Assembly (NCBI GenBank): GCA_003024175.1
Contig: MDYQ01000072.1
Coordinates: forward strand, 44,462-108,461
Direction of reading: 5' to 3'
DNA length: 64,000 nucleotides
Source of the DNA: Planoprotostelium fungivorum
Taxonomy: Eukaryota > Evosea > Variosea > Cavosteliida > Cavosteliaceae
The translations under genes and the position numbers were made by a program. Of the stretch, positions 35,454-46,680 are shown one piece after another; position 1 is the stretch's first letter, and each line of letters begins with the position of its first letter. A model generated the notes under the pieces. The model was given only the letters and a program-made list of their open reading frames with translations. It was not told where the DNA came from and made no database searches.

Positions 35454-36524
35454 TTATTTTCGCCTCTGTTTCTTGTTCATTTGCGTCAGTCCATCCGGCA
35501 TCTTGTGTTGTCTCCCATCATCGTCTTGATCGGCGATGGCATCATCATCATCCTCTTCCGGTATGTGCATGAGGTACACTCGACTGACAGATTGAGTCGT
35601 GAACGGTTGATCCTATCTTCGTGTTATGTCATGTCGTAGGACGATCGATGTGATGTCGATCATGATCGTGATGCTCATTTCGATGATCACGATGAGTCGA
35701 TCGAGATCATGCCATGATGAGCCGATCGAGATCATGTCCACGATGATGTCATCGTCCCACCTTCTTTCTCTTTCTTCCGTCTACAGCGGGTGAGTCTTCC
35801 CTCCTGACGAGTCGGTTGAGAATGATGCAGAGGTGGGTGTATATCGGGTGCTTCTCTGTGCTTCCCTGCTCCCTCAGCTCCACGATGATCTCACAGTCAC
35901 CGAGCTCTCTGTCGCATGAGTCCGTGGGTTGATAGTCAGCTCTCGACCAACTGCCGACGTATTTCTTCTGGAGGAGGGTGACACTAGTGGACCCAGCGGT
36001 CGGAAAATTTTCCATCTGAATCGCGTGAGGTCGATCGATGGATGCAATGGCGATCGAAAATGAGAATGAGATGGAGGAGATGATGAGACGATAGCGCACT
36101 CGTATGGCGTCGTAGGGACTGAGATTCAGCTGCCATCGAGATCGGGATAGAGATGGATCCGGAAAGTAGGTCGAGAGAGGCTCGCTCTGATCGGGGTGGT
36201 CATATTCTTCCAGAAGAGGTGGGTTGATGATGCTCTTGTTGGCCGTGTATGAGCAGAAGCTCTCCTGCACCATTCGATCAGAAACGACACGTGGGAAACA
36301 AAGACCTTTGATGGAACGGTGTTGTTGTGCTCTTCACAATCTGAATCTTCTTCTCGACTCCTAATTTCGATAGAGACGTAGCGGACTCTACATGATGGTG
36401 AATTACACATGATGACAACAATCACAAGATGAATCCACATACTTTTTTCTCCCTGGAGGCTGCCAAGTCCTTGGTTGTGCGAAAGAAGGGTAAGAAGTAA
36501 GGGAATATCTTCCTGAACCATCAT
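35454..36524 (-). CDS. Uncharacterised protein with acidic/basic C-terminal tail
   Basis: ATG at 36524 (MMVQEDIPLLLTLLSHNQGL). Exons join to VRYVSIEIRSREEDSDCEEH, then ESFCSYTANKSI and a large exon. The large exon has beta-rich character (RWQLNLSPYDAIRVRYRLII, GSTSVTLLQKKYVGSW, DCEIIVELREQG). The last intron (about 35762-35613) joins in phase to DQPFTTQSVSRVYLMHIPEE, an acidic run, and NKKQRRK before the stop at 35454. The fold suggests a C2-like or other beta-sandwich domain followed by a disordered charged tail. I cannot place it in a family. It is head-to-head with the PIH1-type gene 267 bp away. Confidence 0.5.
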
Positions 36525-36791
36525 CTATAAAATCCATCAGTTATTAACGACAGAGACCAACATTACAGATATCTCTCACCGTGGAAGATGATGGGTAAAT
36601 CAGGATTATGAAATGGAGAGCTCAATTCATCGTGAGGACTTCTCAAGTCCCCTGAAAAAGAAGAATCGTCTGTCGTGTATTGAGTCGACATGTGTTCGTG
36701 GTGTGTTTGTATGGGTTGCTGATGATTTGAGAAGAAAATGATCCTTTTTGATATAATTCAACAAACAGGCACCCCAAAACCCCACCACATC
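36525..36791. promoter_or_regulatory. Divergent promoter, unknown acidic protein / PIH1-type gene
   Basis: 267 bp between opposite starts at 36524 and 36792. AT-rich; no element named. Confidence 0.35.
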
Positions 36792-37584
36792 ATGTCTGAC
36801 GACATCAAGATGACCCCTGAGGTAAACGCACACAGCTTCATTGTCATCGTCTCGAGCTGAAGAGTACCGCTCAGGAGCAGAAGAAATTGTTCGAATCATT
36901 TCAGAACCCAGAATTCAGGCAGCTCTTCATGGATTACGCCAAAGACCTACAGAACTCAGACACGAAGCAGGTCCAGATGGTTTCATTCAATGTCATCATC
37001 TGAATCTCCTCTTAGGATTTCGATCAACAGATCAAAATGATCGAGCAGTCTCTCGGTCATCAACCCAATCTCACGACAATCGACACGAAAACGAAAGCAT
37101 CTTCCCAACCACCATCGGTCCAATCGAAACCAAAGATACAAGTGAACACGAACACTTCTCTTAACCATCTCACCTCTAAGAGGAGATCACGACTACTGTA
37201 AAACCAACCATCAAGCCAGAGTATGAGATGGAGGCTATCTATGGCAAAGAAGACATCCAAGCGGAGGACCAAGCCAAATCGCTCAAGATCACCGTCAAGC
37301 TGCCACAGATCGTGCGTCGATCCATGTGATGATTCGATGTCGTCTAACATTATCATCAAAGGCATCCATCGCTGGGATCGATCTAGAGGTCGGACCCCGT
37401 CAATTCGTCTTGGAGAGTCGAGTAAAACATCTCTTAGAGGTGAATCACCTCTTCATCCTCTTCATGTCACAAGTGGTTGACTCTCTTTCAGTTGAGATTA
37501 CCTTTTGAAGTAGAAGTAGACAAAGTGAAGGCACAATTTGATAAGGGATTACACATCTTGGTCGTTCACCTGCCAAGGAAATGA
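36792..37584 (+). CDS. PIH1/CS-domain protein (R2TP/dynein-assembly cochaperone type)
   Basis: ATG at 36792 (MSDDIKMTPE). The next exon reads QEQKKLFESFQNPEFRQLFM, then DYAKDLQNSDTKQ, the N-terminal helix signature of Kintoun/PIH1 proteins. A low-complexity linker follows (KASSQPPSVQSKPKIQVNTN). Then come beta-strand pieces of a p23/CS-like domain: LKITVKLPQI, ASIAGIDLEVGPRQFVLES, and LRLPFEVEVDKVKAQFDKGL with the end HILVVHLPRK. It stops at 37584. PIH1 proteins bridge HSP90 to R2TP and help build axonemal dynein arms or snoRNP/PIKK complexes. At about 190-230 residues it is short, and the central PIH domain is not evident. The cochaperone role is by family only. Confidence 0.65.
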
Positions 37585-37943
37585 ATTTAAGAAGCTTTGT
37601 GATGGAAGTGACGATGAGCCTCTGAATGATCTTCGATGGACCGTCGATCATCATCATGAATCAACGTTAGTGGAGATTTAAACGAGAGAAGACAGACACG
37701 TCGATTGTCACAGTTGAGGCAGTGCAGCATCCTTAGGACAATGTCTTTCCTGTACTCGAGTTCTTTACGAAATTTGTCCGCTGCTCCACGGCTGTATGTG
37801 ACTCGTTCACCGAATGAAGATCCGCCAAAGGACCTTTGGATAACACACAAGACACATCTGCATTACTTTTTTACCCTCAAACATTGAATAGAGGTGCAAC
37901 CTCTCTGTACTATAGCACGTCTTGACGATTGACTCCTTGGATC
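37585..37943. other. Intergenic region with a possible small minus-strand exon
   Basis: 359 bp between the PIH1-type stop and the Ras-BTB start. On the minus strand 37587-37850 stays open and includes a hydrophilic helical piece (SRGAADKFRKELEYRKDIVL, then MLHCLNCDNRRV). There is no ATG in frame upstream, so only a spliced start could rescue it. I do not call a gene. Confidence 0.25.
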
Positions 37944-40231
37944 ATGAAGGAGATCAAGATAGCCGTGATCGGCTGCAGTGGTGTGGGTGAGAGGTCTCAC
38001 AATGTGTCAAAGACTGATGGAGGTGCAAGGCAAATCGTCTATCACCATGCAGTTCCTTCATAACTTCTTCTTGGAGGAATCCGATTGCACATTAGAAGAG
38101 ACTTATAGAAAGCAAGTAAATCTCGAGGGAGAAGAATGCATTCTAGAGATTACTGTGAGTCTTTCTCGAGGCATCCGTCCGTTGTCCATCGGATATGGAC
38201 AACTTCATACACCTCCAAATGCAACTAATCTGAACCATCACATAGGATACAGCGGGAACGACTCGTTTTACAACATATCGTGACCAAATGTATCGTTCAC
38301 AACAGGGTATTGCTCTTGTCTACTCCACCATCAGCCGTCGCTCTTTCGAAGCGATCGAATCTTATCGCGACGCAGTTCTCAAGGCCATGTGAGTCTCATT
38401 CTTCTCCTGTACTCTCTCCATTCATCATCCTTCGACATCGAGTCCTCAACGATCCACAGGCTCCCCGGAACCTCAGTCCCCATGCTTCTCGTGGGCAACA
38501 TGTCCGACATCACCGAACTCAGAGAGGTACATATCATTTCCATCATCCTTAATAACTCATATCCAGGTCGGCAAGAAGGAAGGCGAAGACTTGGCCTCTT
38601 CATGGGGTATCCCATTCTTAGAGTGCACCGCCAAGCGATCAGAAGACTGCATCGCCGTCTTCATGCGACTGTCGAGCGCCACTGTCCTCTCTGAGATCCC
38701 ACGAAAAATATCCGAACTAGAGAAACAATTCTCCGGAGTCAAGTGGTACAAGATGAGTGCAAAGGGTAAGCTGAGAAAGTCCATCAAGGTGAGGCAGGTT
38801 TCCCGCGCGAATGTTCACGGAAGTTTCAGGCCCTCAAGAACGAGCAGAGCTGCAGGGAGACGAGATACGAGCTCCAGGGCTTGGAGAGTGAATTGACCAA
38901 GTTGAACTCGTGCGATGGAGAGAGGAAGGACCTCTCTGTGGACCCTTCTTCACTGTCCGAAGACATGCAGAGACTTTGGTTGGATAGAGACACTGCTGAT
39001 GTGACCATCATGGTGGGCTCATTACCGTTCTATTGTCACATGGCCGTGCTGTATCTCAGGTGAGAAGATGTTCCTTCATCGTCTCGTGTGGAAAATCGAA
39101 CGGAAACGATTTATTCGATTTTATTTATATTGATTTGGGACCAGATTTCCCGCCATGTTCAAGCAGATCCTGCCCACGTGTCGCGTCTACAACGTGCCAC
39201 AGAGAGTCTGCTCTTCTTCCGTCGTCTTCTCCGTCTTACTGAGGCACGTGTACACCGGAGAAATACCGGAGAAACTCCACCCCGACCTGATACCCACCAT
39301 CATCTCCACGGCTGAATCTCTAAATTTAGCTCCTCTGGGTGAGTTCCATTTGATTGAGACCCCTCTTACCCTCCACAGCGGACAAGCTGAGGAGGGGGTC
39401 GGCACAAACATTCGAGCCCACCGCCATCGATTGGGACTTGGACAGATTGTTACAGAGTCTCAATTCCGGTGCCAACGTCACCGTGAAGACCACGGGAAAG
39501 GTCGGTGAAATCTCGTTGAAAACTCGCTGACTCTCCCAGATCTTCACCCTCCACCGCTCCCTCTTGCAGACCCGCATCCCCTCTTACTGTCAGGTGAGGG
39601 AAATTCCCAAAATATATACCAAATTTTCCGCGAAATATCCGTCTACAACGCTCACCCACACAGATGTACGGAGTGGAGAGCACGATCACGTTGGACGTCA
39701 AGCCAGAAGTCTTTTCTCTCTTTGTTCACTATGTGTACCGAGACGAGTTGTCTGCATCACCAATGTCGACCACCGTGAGCCATTCATTCTGGCTGTCGAC
39801 ATTTCTGACTGAGACAGACACTCATCGAATTGTCCGTGTTGGCCTCGCGTCACTGTCTCAGGCGCTTGTCTCAATTCTGCGAGCGCAGAATCGCGGAAGA
39901 AATGTCTCAAGAGAATTCGAACACGTCACGTGACGTCATACTGAGCCTGTACGAAGCTGGGATCAGCAACGCTTCCCAGGAACTGAGAAAACTCGTTGAA
40001 AACTCGGCCGTCCAGTCGAACGTGTGGAACAAGCTGAGACAGTCCGAGAGGTAAAACATGGCGCGTTGTAGATGGAGCTGATCCACACACAGGTACAAGC
40101 AAGTGGTCCCGCAGAACGTGAGAGCGGCACTTAGCGTTAAGAGGGAGGAAGAAGAAGCGAGGACACTGCAGAGGAACACGTTGTCTAAGCAGATACAGAG
40201 CTTGAGAGTGAAGACAGAAGCTGTCGTGTGA
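37944..40231 (+). CDS. Ras-type small GTPase fused to BTB domains
   Basis: ATG at 37944. The P-loop is split by an intron: KIAVIGCSGVG joins GKSSITMQF. Switch I reads DCTLEETYRKQ (compare Ras DPTIEDSYRKQ), G3 is DTAGTTRFTTYRDQMYRSQQ with Thr where Ras has Gln61, G4 is degenerate (LLVGNMSD) and G5 is ECTAK. After a linker come two BTB modules: DTADVTIMVGSLPFYCHMAV with VLLRHVYTGEIPE, and GANVTVKTTGKIFTLHRSLL with LFVHYVYRDEL. A BACK-like helical part (LRRLSQFCERRIAEEM) and a Lys/Arg coiled end (RAALSVKREEEEARTLQ) reach the stop at 40231. RhoBTB proteins have this order but a Rho-type GTPase; here the switch regions are Ras-like. It probably acts as a CUL3 adaptor gated by a nucleotide fold. 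The Thr at position 61 predicts weak GTPase activity. Confidence 0.88.
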
Positions 40232-40408
40232 TAAAGGGGTGTTGTAGGTGTCTGTGATTCTTGTTGTGAAGAGCGCCATCATGATGTGCGGGACGACAGA
40301 GCGAAGTAGACAAGTAGACACCGAAATTGTTTCAGCTCGATCGGATCGTCTTTGGATGATGTCTGAGAATCGCGGCAGTTGATCGGATGGGGGCGAAATG
40401 GAGACACG

Positions 40409-40693
40409 ATGGTCTCGAAAGATGGGCCGACGACGGAAGCAATCGAAGTGCCATCAATTGATTATCTCCCCACCTTCGCTGAAGATAAGGCCATCGGAGT
40501 TCTAAAAGAGGTGACACCACGCAGACCTTACGTTTGTATGCATTTATCGCTTTACTCGACTCAGTCGGGTAGACGACACATCTATAAAGACGATGGTTCT
40601 CTGATGGATCATTTATTCTCTTTTCAGATGCGACAGAAGATGCCCATCAAGCGCTCCCAGCGCAACAGAGAGGCCACCTGCAATCTCTTTTGA
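40409..40693 (+). CDS. Possible two-exon small protein
   Basis: ATG at 40409, MVSKDGPTTEAIEVPSIDYL, then a clean GTGACA donor after VLKE and a TTTTCAG acceptor at about 40627. The joined frame is MRQKMPIKRSQRNREATCNL and stops at 40693. About 55 residues. The splice sites look normal for this genome, but there is no domain to confirm it. Confidence 0.3.
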   Translation: MVSKDGPTTEAIEVPSIDYLPTFAEDKAIGVLKEVTPRRPYVCMHLSLYSTQSGRRHIYKDDGSLMDHLFSFQMRQKMPIKRSQRNREATCNLF

Positions 40694-40920
40694 GTAGTGT
40701 CGACTCGAAAAATGGATAATGGAAAGGAAGAAAAATGTGAAGGCGCTTAGACCGACATCGGATGCAGAGGAGGTGAACGCGAGGTAGAGGAGACCTGCTA
40801 TTCTCCTAGACATCTATCGAGTCTGTCGGATGCAAGCTCGATCCCCTCTACCCCTGTTTCAACCTCCTTCCTTTCATGCATCTCGATAGAAGATAGGATA
40901 TAGACAATGATGATACTTCT

Positions 40921-41112
40921 CTACCTATGAGGCACCTCTCCTCTTCCCTGCTCTTGATATTTTGTTGTAGGATTCTTCCTGGCCACCAGAAAGGTTGTCA
41001 GAATTCTCAGAGATCTCTGTATAGAACTACCTTCAGCCTTAGAATTCAGATAGATTTCATTTGCAGCTCGCTGTCGTTGTCCAGGTAACTTCTTCATCCG
41101 ACACTTGAGCAT
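40921..41112 (-). CDS. Possible small basic protein
   Basis: ATG at 41112, MLKCRMKKLPGQRQRAANEI. The frame stays open to 40921, or splices after AE to a short acidic end. Highly basic; function not recognised. Confidence 0.25.
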   Translation of the reverse strand: MLKCRMKKLPGQRQRAANEIYLNSKAEGSSIQRSLRILTTFLVARKNPTTKYQEQGRGEVPHR

Positions 41113-41311
41113 TCTTTGTGGTGACAGAAATGCGACTAAGTGGGATTCAATTCACGGCGGTTCAATTCAAAAGCAAGAGTACGGGGCGTCTCTGTGCAGG
41201 CGAAGCCCGATGCATCACATCATTCGAGGAACGTGATCATCGATGTCCATGCTATACACGTTCGTTTATTGTGGAGCAAGCCCTTTGCCCGCACTCGTTC
41301 GATGTCTCTTC

Positions 41312-42393
41312 TTACAGTAGTAGCATGGATATGAGAACGATCGAGATGGTGTAGCTCAGAGTTCTCATACGGCTGGCCGAATTCGTCTCTCGCGTCGGCA
41401 TGGTCGTCTCTACATCGTCTGATGGGTTCTCTTCCATGTTCTTCATCTGAAGTTCGAGGACTTGAAATGGTGGAGGTTGTTCTTCTACGGCCAGACTTCT
41501 CTTCTTCTTCGTGGGTGGAGGTAACGACTGTTCTTGGGCGACCAACTCTTTCATCTCTTGTGATATGGGGGGAGCCTCCGGACCGAAACAATGCTTGTCT
41601 GCATTTCGGTAACGATTGATGGCGAACACGCTGCGAGAGGAAGTTCTACAGACACTACGGCAGTAGTTGAATGGATCGGTCTCTTGGCGGAGGTGGTCAT
41701 ATGCCGGATTGCCTTTGACGACAGAGAGCTTGAGCTGGGCATTGGATGGATCCATACAGCAGGAGGTACAGAGCTCGTACGATGAACAGCATTGGGTGGT
41801 TGCATTGCAGGTGCGGCAAGAGAATCGAGGGAAGATCTCGGTGGGTGGCTTCTCGTCTTCTTTCCTTCGGCAACAGCCGGTCGCTCCGTTGAGATCCTTT
41901 CGAAGACAGACAAATCCTACGATGCATCAGGAATCATTCGAAGTGAAATGGTAAATCGTAATCTCTCACCGTCGCTGTCTGTGATGAAATCTCTTCCTTG
42001 TTGTGTATTTGAACATCTCGAATGGATGCCTGGCACCAGAAGCGAGTCGATGTTCGCAGAAGAAGGACCCTTTGTTGATACATTTCTTGTGGTCTGGATG
42101 GTCTCTGTTGACCTCTTAGGCAGGAATACTTTCTCTCCGATTTTAGATGTGGCTTGGAGTGTTAAGAAGACCAGGAGGACCAGCAATCCGACCGATATGG
42201 CCCATCTGGCTGGTGAACCGAGGAGGATGTTGCGCGCTGAATTATCGTACTCTGTATAGAACTTCTCTCGAAGGGAGTACTCTTGTTCAGACGATATGTC
42301 TGAATCTGAGGACGTCCGAAGATCCAATTTGGGTTGTGTCTGTGGGACGACTATATTTACATTGATCGAATTTGTTCTCCTGTGTTGCTTCAT
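41312..42393 (-). CDS. SPRING1: SREBP-regulating (SPRING1/C12orf49-like) membrane protein
   Basis: ATG at 42393 (MKQHRRTNSINVNIVVPQT). A single N-terminal TM helix (WAISVGLLVLLVFLTLQA) follows a Ser-rich cytosolic head. After an intron comes the cysteine-rich luminal domain: CRTCNATTQCCSSYELCTSC, then ETDPFNYCRSVCRTSSRSVF and NRYRNADKHCFGPEAPP. This matches the CC..YE.C..CC and C..KCRTSS.S....YRD...YCYG patterns of the human protein. The C-terminus is Pro/Lys-rich and ends with a second hydrophobic patch (YTISIVLISMLLL) at 41312. The human protein sits in the Golgi and is needed for SREBP activation through the S1P protease. Whether this protist has SREBP is not known from the window. It is divergent from the calpain gene. 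Confidence 0.85.
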
Positions 42394-42577
42394 CTGAGCA
42401 GCGGGGGCTGCGATCAGAGATCGCCCTTGGAATGGATGATGTCCTTCCAAAACACAAAGGTTATCTGAATTTCAACTTGAAAATTCAACAAGCCAGAATG
42501 TTGAAATCGCGAAATCGCTGCCGTTACGTTTCTATATATAGAATGGTGTTGAAAGCTGAGATTTTCAACGTACACGC
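42394..42577. promoter_or_regulatory. Divergent promoter, SPRING1-like / calpain genes
   Basis: 184 bp between opposite starts. A palindromic tctatatataga at about 42530-42541 lies about 40 bp before the calpain ATG and is a fair TATA-box candidate. Confidence 0.45.
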
Positions 42578-45500
42578 ATGGCGGGTGGGTGTCTCAACAT
42601 CGTAGTAGAAGAGACTGACGATGTGACGATTAGACAAGAGAAAGAACACGACGGGCTCGGTGTTCAGCCTGACGCTGCCCGGCTCGACATCCAATGTCGC
42701 ACAGTCCATGCCCAATTTTCCGAAAGGATCTCTGGTCAAAGGAACTACTTCACGTACCACCATCAATACACATCAACAGACACGAACACCATCACCTCCA
42801 AAGAAAAGGCCCGCAAAGATTCCTGTGAGTCAAAACACCACCAACGTGAAGGCCAGCATGTACTCTGACTTATCAACTACAATATCTGGCGATATGAGAT
42901 CGAAGAGCAGCACATCCAAGGCGAAGACAGATAGTGCCACAAAATACTCCAGCAACAGTCCATTCAGTGACACAGAAGTTTTATCTCCAACAAAAAAGGT
43001 GAGATCTTTCATAGTGATCCTTCACATGATCCGGAGAAACTGAACACATCAGACGGCACCCGCGAAACAGAACAACACGCAACCAGCAGGTTCATACGTG
43101 GGACCTGATAATTCGAAAGCCTTCGCTGCCATCGTGGCAAAGTGCGAGGCAGAGGGCTCGAAATACGTCGACCCAGACTTCCCTTGCTCAGAGACTTCAC
43201 TGTATAAGAATACAAAACAACCACCGCAGGGATGGCCAAAGGTAGATCTTTCGTGATGACACTCTCCGATTGACACTACGATTTAGATCACAGAGTGGAA
43301 GAGAATCACAGATATCTGTGTGGCGCCAGTCATGTTCGCCGACGGCATCGAGCCTGGAGACATCATCCAGGGCGCTCTGGGAGGTGAAAGGCGGGAAAAT
43401 CGAATTGGGACTCACCTCTACCAGACTGTTGGTTCCTCGGTGCCGTGTCTGTTTGCGCTGCAAGGCCCGATCTGCTGTTGAAATGCATACCTGAATCCAC
43501 CATCAATCCATACGGCGTCTACGAGTTTAAGTTTTTCAAGAACGGCAACTGGACGAGCGTCATCATCGATGACTTCATCCCTCTATCGAAAGGACGACCT
43601 GCATTTGCCTCCGGCCACAATCCCAACGAGGTGAGAGCGATCGAGTGGCGGGAGTTTTGAATTTCAAAGGTCTGGGTCATGCTGATGGAGAAGGCTTACG
43701 CAAAATTGCACAAGTGTTACGAAGAATTGGAGGGAGGATCTGAGATCTATGGATTAGTCGATCTGACGGGTGGTGCTCCTGATACCTTAGAGATGGACGG
43801 TGCAGATGGATCTTCGAAGATCTCGACGAACAAATTGTGGGAAGAGGTGACGTCATCACGTCAAACTGATGTCTCACGGCTCCACAGATGCTCCACGCCT
43901 CTCAGCAGGGAACATTGATGGGATGTGCTAGCGTGAACCCAGAGGCGGAGACAGAGGGAGACAACGGTTTCGGTATCATGATGAACCACGCTTATGGACT
44001 GCTGGAGCTGCAGAGCGTTCACGGCGTGCAGCTCATTCGCATGAGAAACCCCTGGGGAATGGGCGAATGGACGGGGCCGTGGTCCGACGGATCGAGAGAA
44101 TGGTCCAAAGACATCCAACTGCGTCTAAAGTGAGGAAAATGTAGATTCGGAGGGAAACTGATGAGTCAGGTACGAATTCGGGGACGATGGTACGTTTTGG
44201 ATGGATTTTAAAGATTGGGCGAAGCATTACAATCGACTGTATTATCTCAGAAATTTTGGAAGGGACTGGCAGATGTCGCTGTTGCGTGGAGAATGGCTGG
44301 GAATCACAGCGGGAGGCTGCGGAAATTTCCCCACCTTCAAGAACAATCCACAGGTCGCATTCCATCTGGATAAGAAATGTACCGTGTTCATCACTCTCAT
44401 GCAATTCGATCACAGAATGCTCGGAAAAGCAGACGAAGACACTGAGATCGGTTTCTTGCTCGGTCGTACATCAGGTGGGTTCTACACATTCATCATCGCT
44501 AGATCACGATAACTCACGCGTCTCAGATATGAACACGAAGATTCAGACACTCACCATGGCAAATGTCGTTGGTCAGACAGATTTCAATGCCTCCCGCGAG
44601 ATCTCGAAGGAGTTTACGTTGGACAGCGGCACCTACGCTATCATCCCCTCCTCTTTCTACGCCGGAAAAGAGACCACGTGGATATTAAGAGTCTACGTTC
44701 AGACGGACGAGCAAGTGGAGCTGATTGAGATCGGTACGGGCAGATCGTCCAAGGAGAAGGCACAGACGAAAATCACCCCCGCAGACCATTTGAAATCGGG
44801 CAAGAGCAGATCTCCCAGACAAGATCATCCGAGATCATCCACGGCGAAAATCGAGCCCAGCGTGGCACAGAGCACTGATTTCAGTCAGAGGGTCAAGCTG
44901 CCCAACACACAGAGCCCACGCTCTTCGCAGAGAAAAGTGAGTGTCATCCTCGCGAGAAGAGAGATTGAAAGAATTCAGTCCAACGCCAACCACGAGAACT
45001 ATCCCGCTAGTGTGTCGTACAACAACTTTGTCGACACGTCGAAACAGACGGAACATCACAACCCACCCAAACATTACGTCGAACGCAGTCTGGCCGACGA
45101 TCTCGGCCGCAGCCTCGTCATCACGCCTAGAGGCCGGCCCAGCACCCGCCACGAGACTCTCAACTCTGTCACTGCTCTACAGAGCGAGCTATCCAATATC
45201 CTCTCTGATAAATCTGGATTAACTCCGGACGCTCAATCGGCCAGGGCATCTATATCAACGACTCTCGCTCGCTCTCTGAAGAAGAATGCAGAGAGTCCAG
45301 GATTAAGAAGGAGAGCCGTGTCGATTTTGACCCCGACGGATTTCAGCTTTGCCATGAGTCAGTTGGACTACAGGCCACCGCAGATCAGCGGAGACCACTT
45401 GTCCTCTTTAGAGGGAGAGCTGGCGGAATTGGAAGCTCTTTCTCACGGAGCTTTGAGTTCGGGGAGGACGAGAGATGAAGCTGGATTCGTTTTCAAGATG

Positions 45501-46657
45501 GGAAACTTGTGTGACGCGGCGGGAAAATTGGAGACGGCCATCGGATATTTCCACAAGTTCTTAGCCATCAGCAAGGTGAGACGACATCACACGTCCATCC
45601 ATATCGTCACCTCTTACTCTCTATCAGGAGTTGGGAGACAGTCTAGCGGAAGCGTTAGCTTGTAATCACCTCGGTGTTGACCTGCAACATCTCGGTGGCA
45701 TCGAAAATCTTCGCCTGGCCATCAAATTCCACACGCGGCACGATGAACTACACAACGACCCAGGCTCACGATTCATCTCCAACTGCAATTTGGGTATCTC
45801 CTTCATCTTGGTGGAAGACTACACGACAGCAGTCACCTACTTTAGACAAGCTCTCGGTTTCGCCACACAGAACAATGACTTGGAAGCTCAGAATCTGGTT
45901 TACGAGTATTTGGCGCTATCTGCGGTCAAGCAGAGAGAGTTCGCCGTGGCGAAGGTGATGACACATTGTCACGCATGCATCATGATCTGATGCGTCTCAC
46001 AGGTGTATTTAGAGAGGAGACTTCGAATTTTGGAGAATTTGGGAGATCGCTCGGGGACGGTCATGTTGCATCATCAGATCGGGGAGCTGCTGATGGCGTG
46101 GAGAGGAGCTTTCGAAGAGGATGCAAAGAACCACTTTCAACTGGCGGTGTCGCTGTTGAAAGAAGAGAGTTCTTCACCAGACAGACGAAAGATGATGCAG
46201 ACGTCCGATCTTCTACAAATGTCGGAGCCGCGGAGGAAGATGCAGAGTGGACAGAAGGAGAAGACGAGAGAAGAGAAGACAGAGAAAGTCATGTCTCCTA
46301 AAGGTTTCAAACTACCTCTACACAAGGTAAAGACGATGATGAGTCTGATTGCTGATGATGGGACAGATGAATGGAGATGGAGGTGATGGATTGTCCTCAC
46401 CGACGGGAAGTGTCTCATCTTCCATCTCGATCGATGATGTCAAGTGGTCGTCACGTCTGAAGAGAGACAAGACTTCTGAAGAACCCATCATCCACACGCG
46501 AAACTCTGTCCGAGCCAGCGCCGACGTCAAAATGTCTAGGGAATCGCCATCATTAGAAGATGATGTGGTCAACTACGACAGTGACGTGGAGAGGGAGCTC
46601 GATTTTAAGAACGAGATCGACGTCAGGATTGCAAAGAAGAAGTTTGAGCGAAGATGA
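42578..46657 (+). CDS. Calpain-type cysteine protease fused to C-terminal TPR repeats
   Basis: Starts near 42578 (start exon uncertain) with a Ser/Thr/Pro-rich head. The papain-like core carries the calpain triad: Cys in GDCWFLGAVSVCAARPDLL (about 43425, formed across an intron), His in MMNHAYGLLEL (about 43985) and Asn in RMRNPWGMGEWTG (about 44040). The C2-like domain follows (FWMDFKDWAKHYN, then AFHLDKKCTVFITLMQFDHR, DSGTYAIIPSSFYAGKETTW). One uninterrupted exon (about 44525-45576) continues through a Ser/Arg-rich linker into tetratricopeptide repeats: AGKLETAIGYFHKFLAISKE, CNLGISFILVEDYTTAVTYF and VYLERRLRILENLGDRSGTV. A charged tail ends FERR at 46657. Calpains are Ca2+-regulated processing proteases. 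The TPR end would bind partner proteins; such a fusion is unusual to my knowledge. Confidence 0.88.
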
Positions 46658-46680
46658 AGCATGCGATCGTGTGGTGTTCT

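Larger units (their letters stand above)
40232..41311. other. Intergenic region with doubtful small frames
   Basis: 1.08 kb between Ras-BTB (plus) and the SPRING1-like gene (minus, stop 41312). Two small frames are listed separately with low confidence. A 66-codon minus-strand ATG frame at 40613-40813 has a hydrophobic middle (AFTFFFLSIIHF) and an AATAAA after it. No family is recognised. Confidence 0.35.

Noticed and set aside
37587-37850. GINS-like or other small minus-strand gene
   Set aside because: The frame has no ATG and hits a stop just upstream. The resemblance to replication proteins did not hold up.
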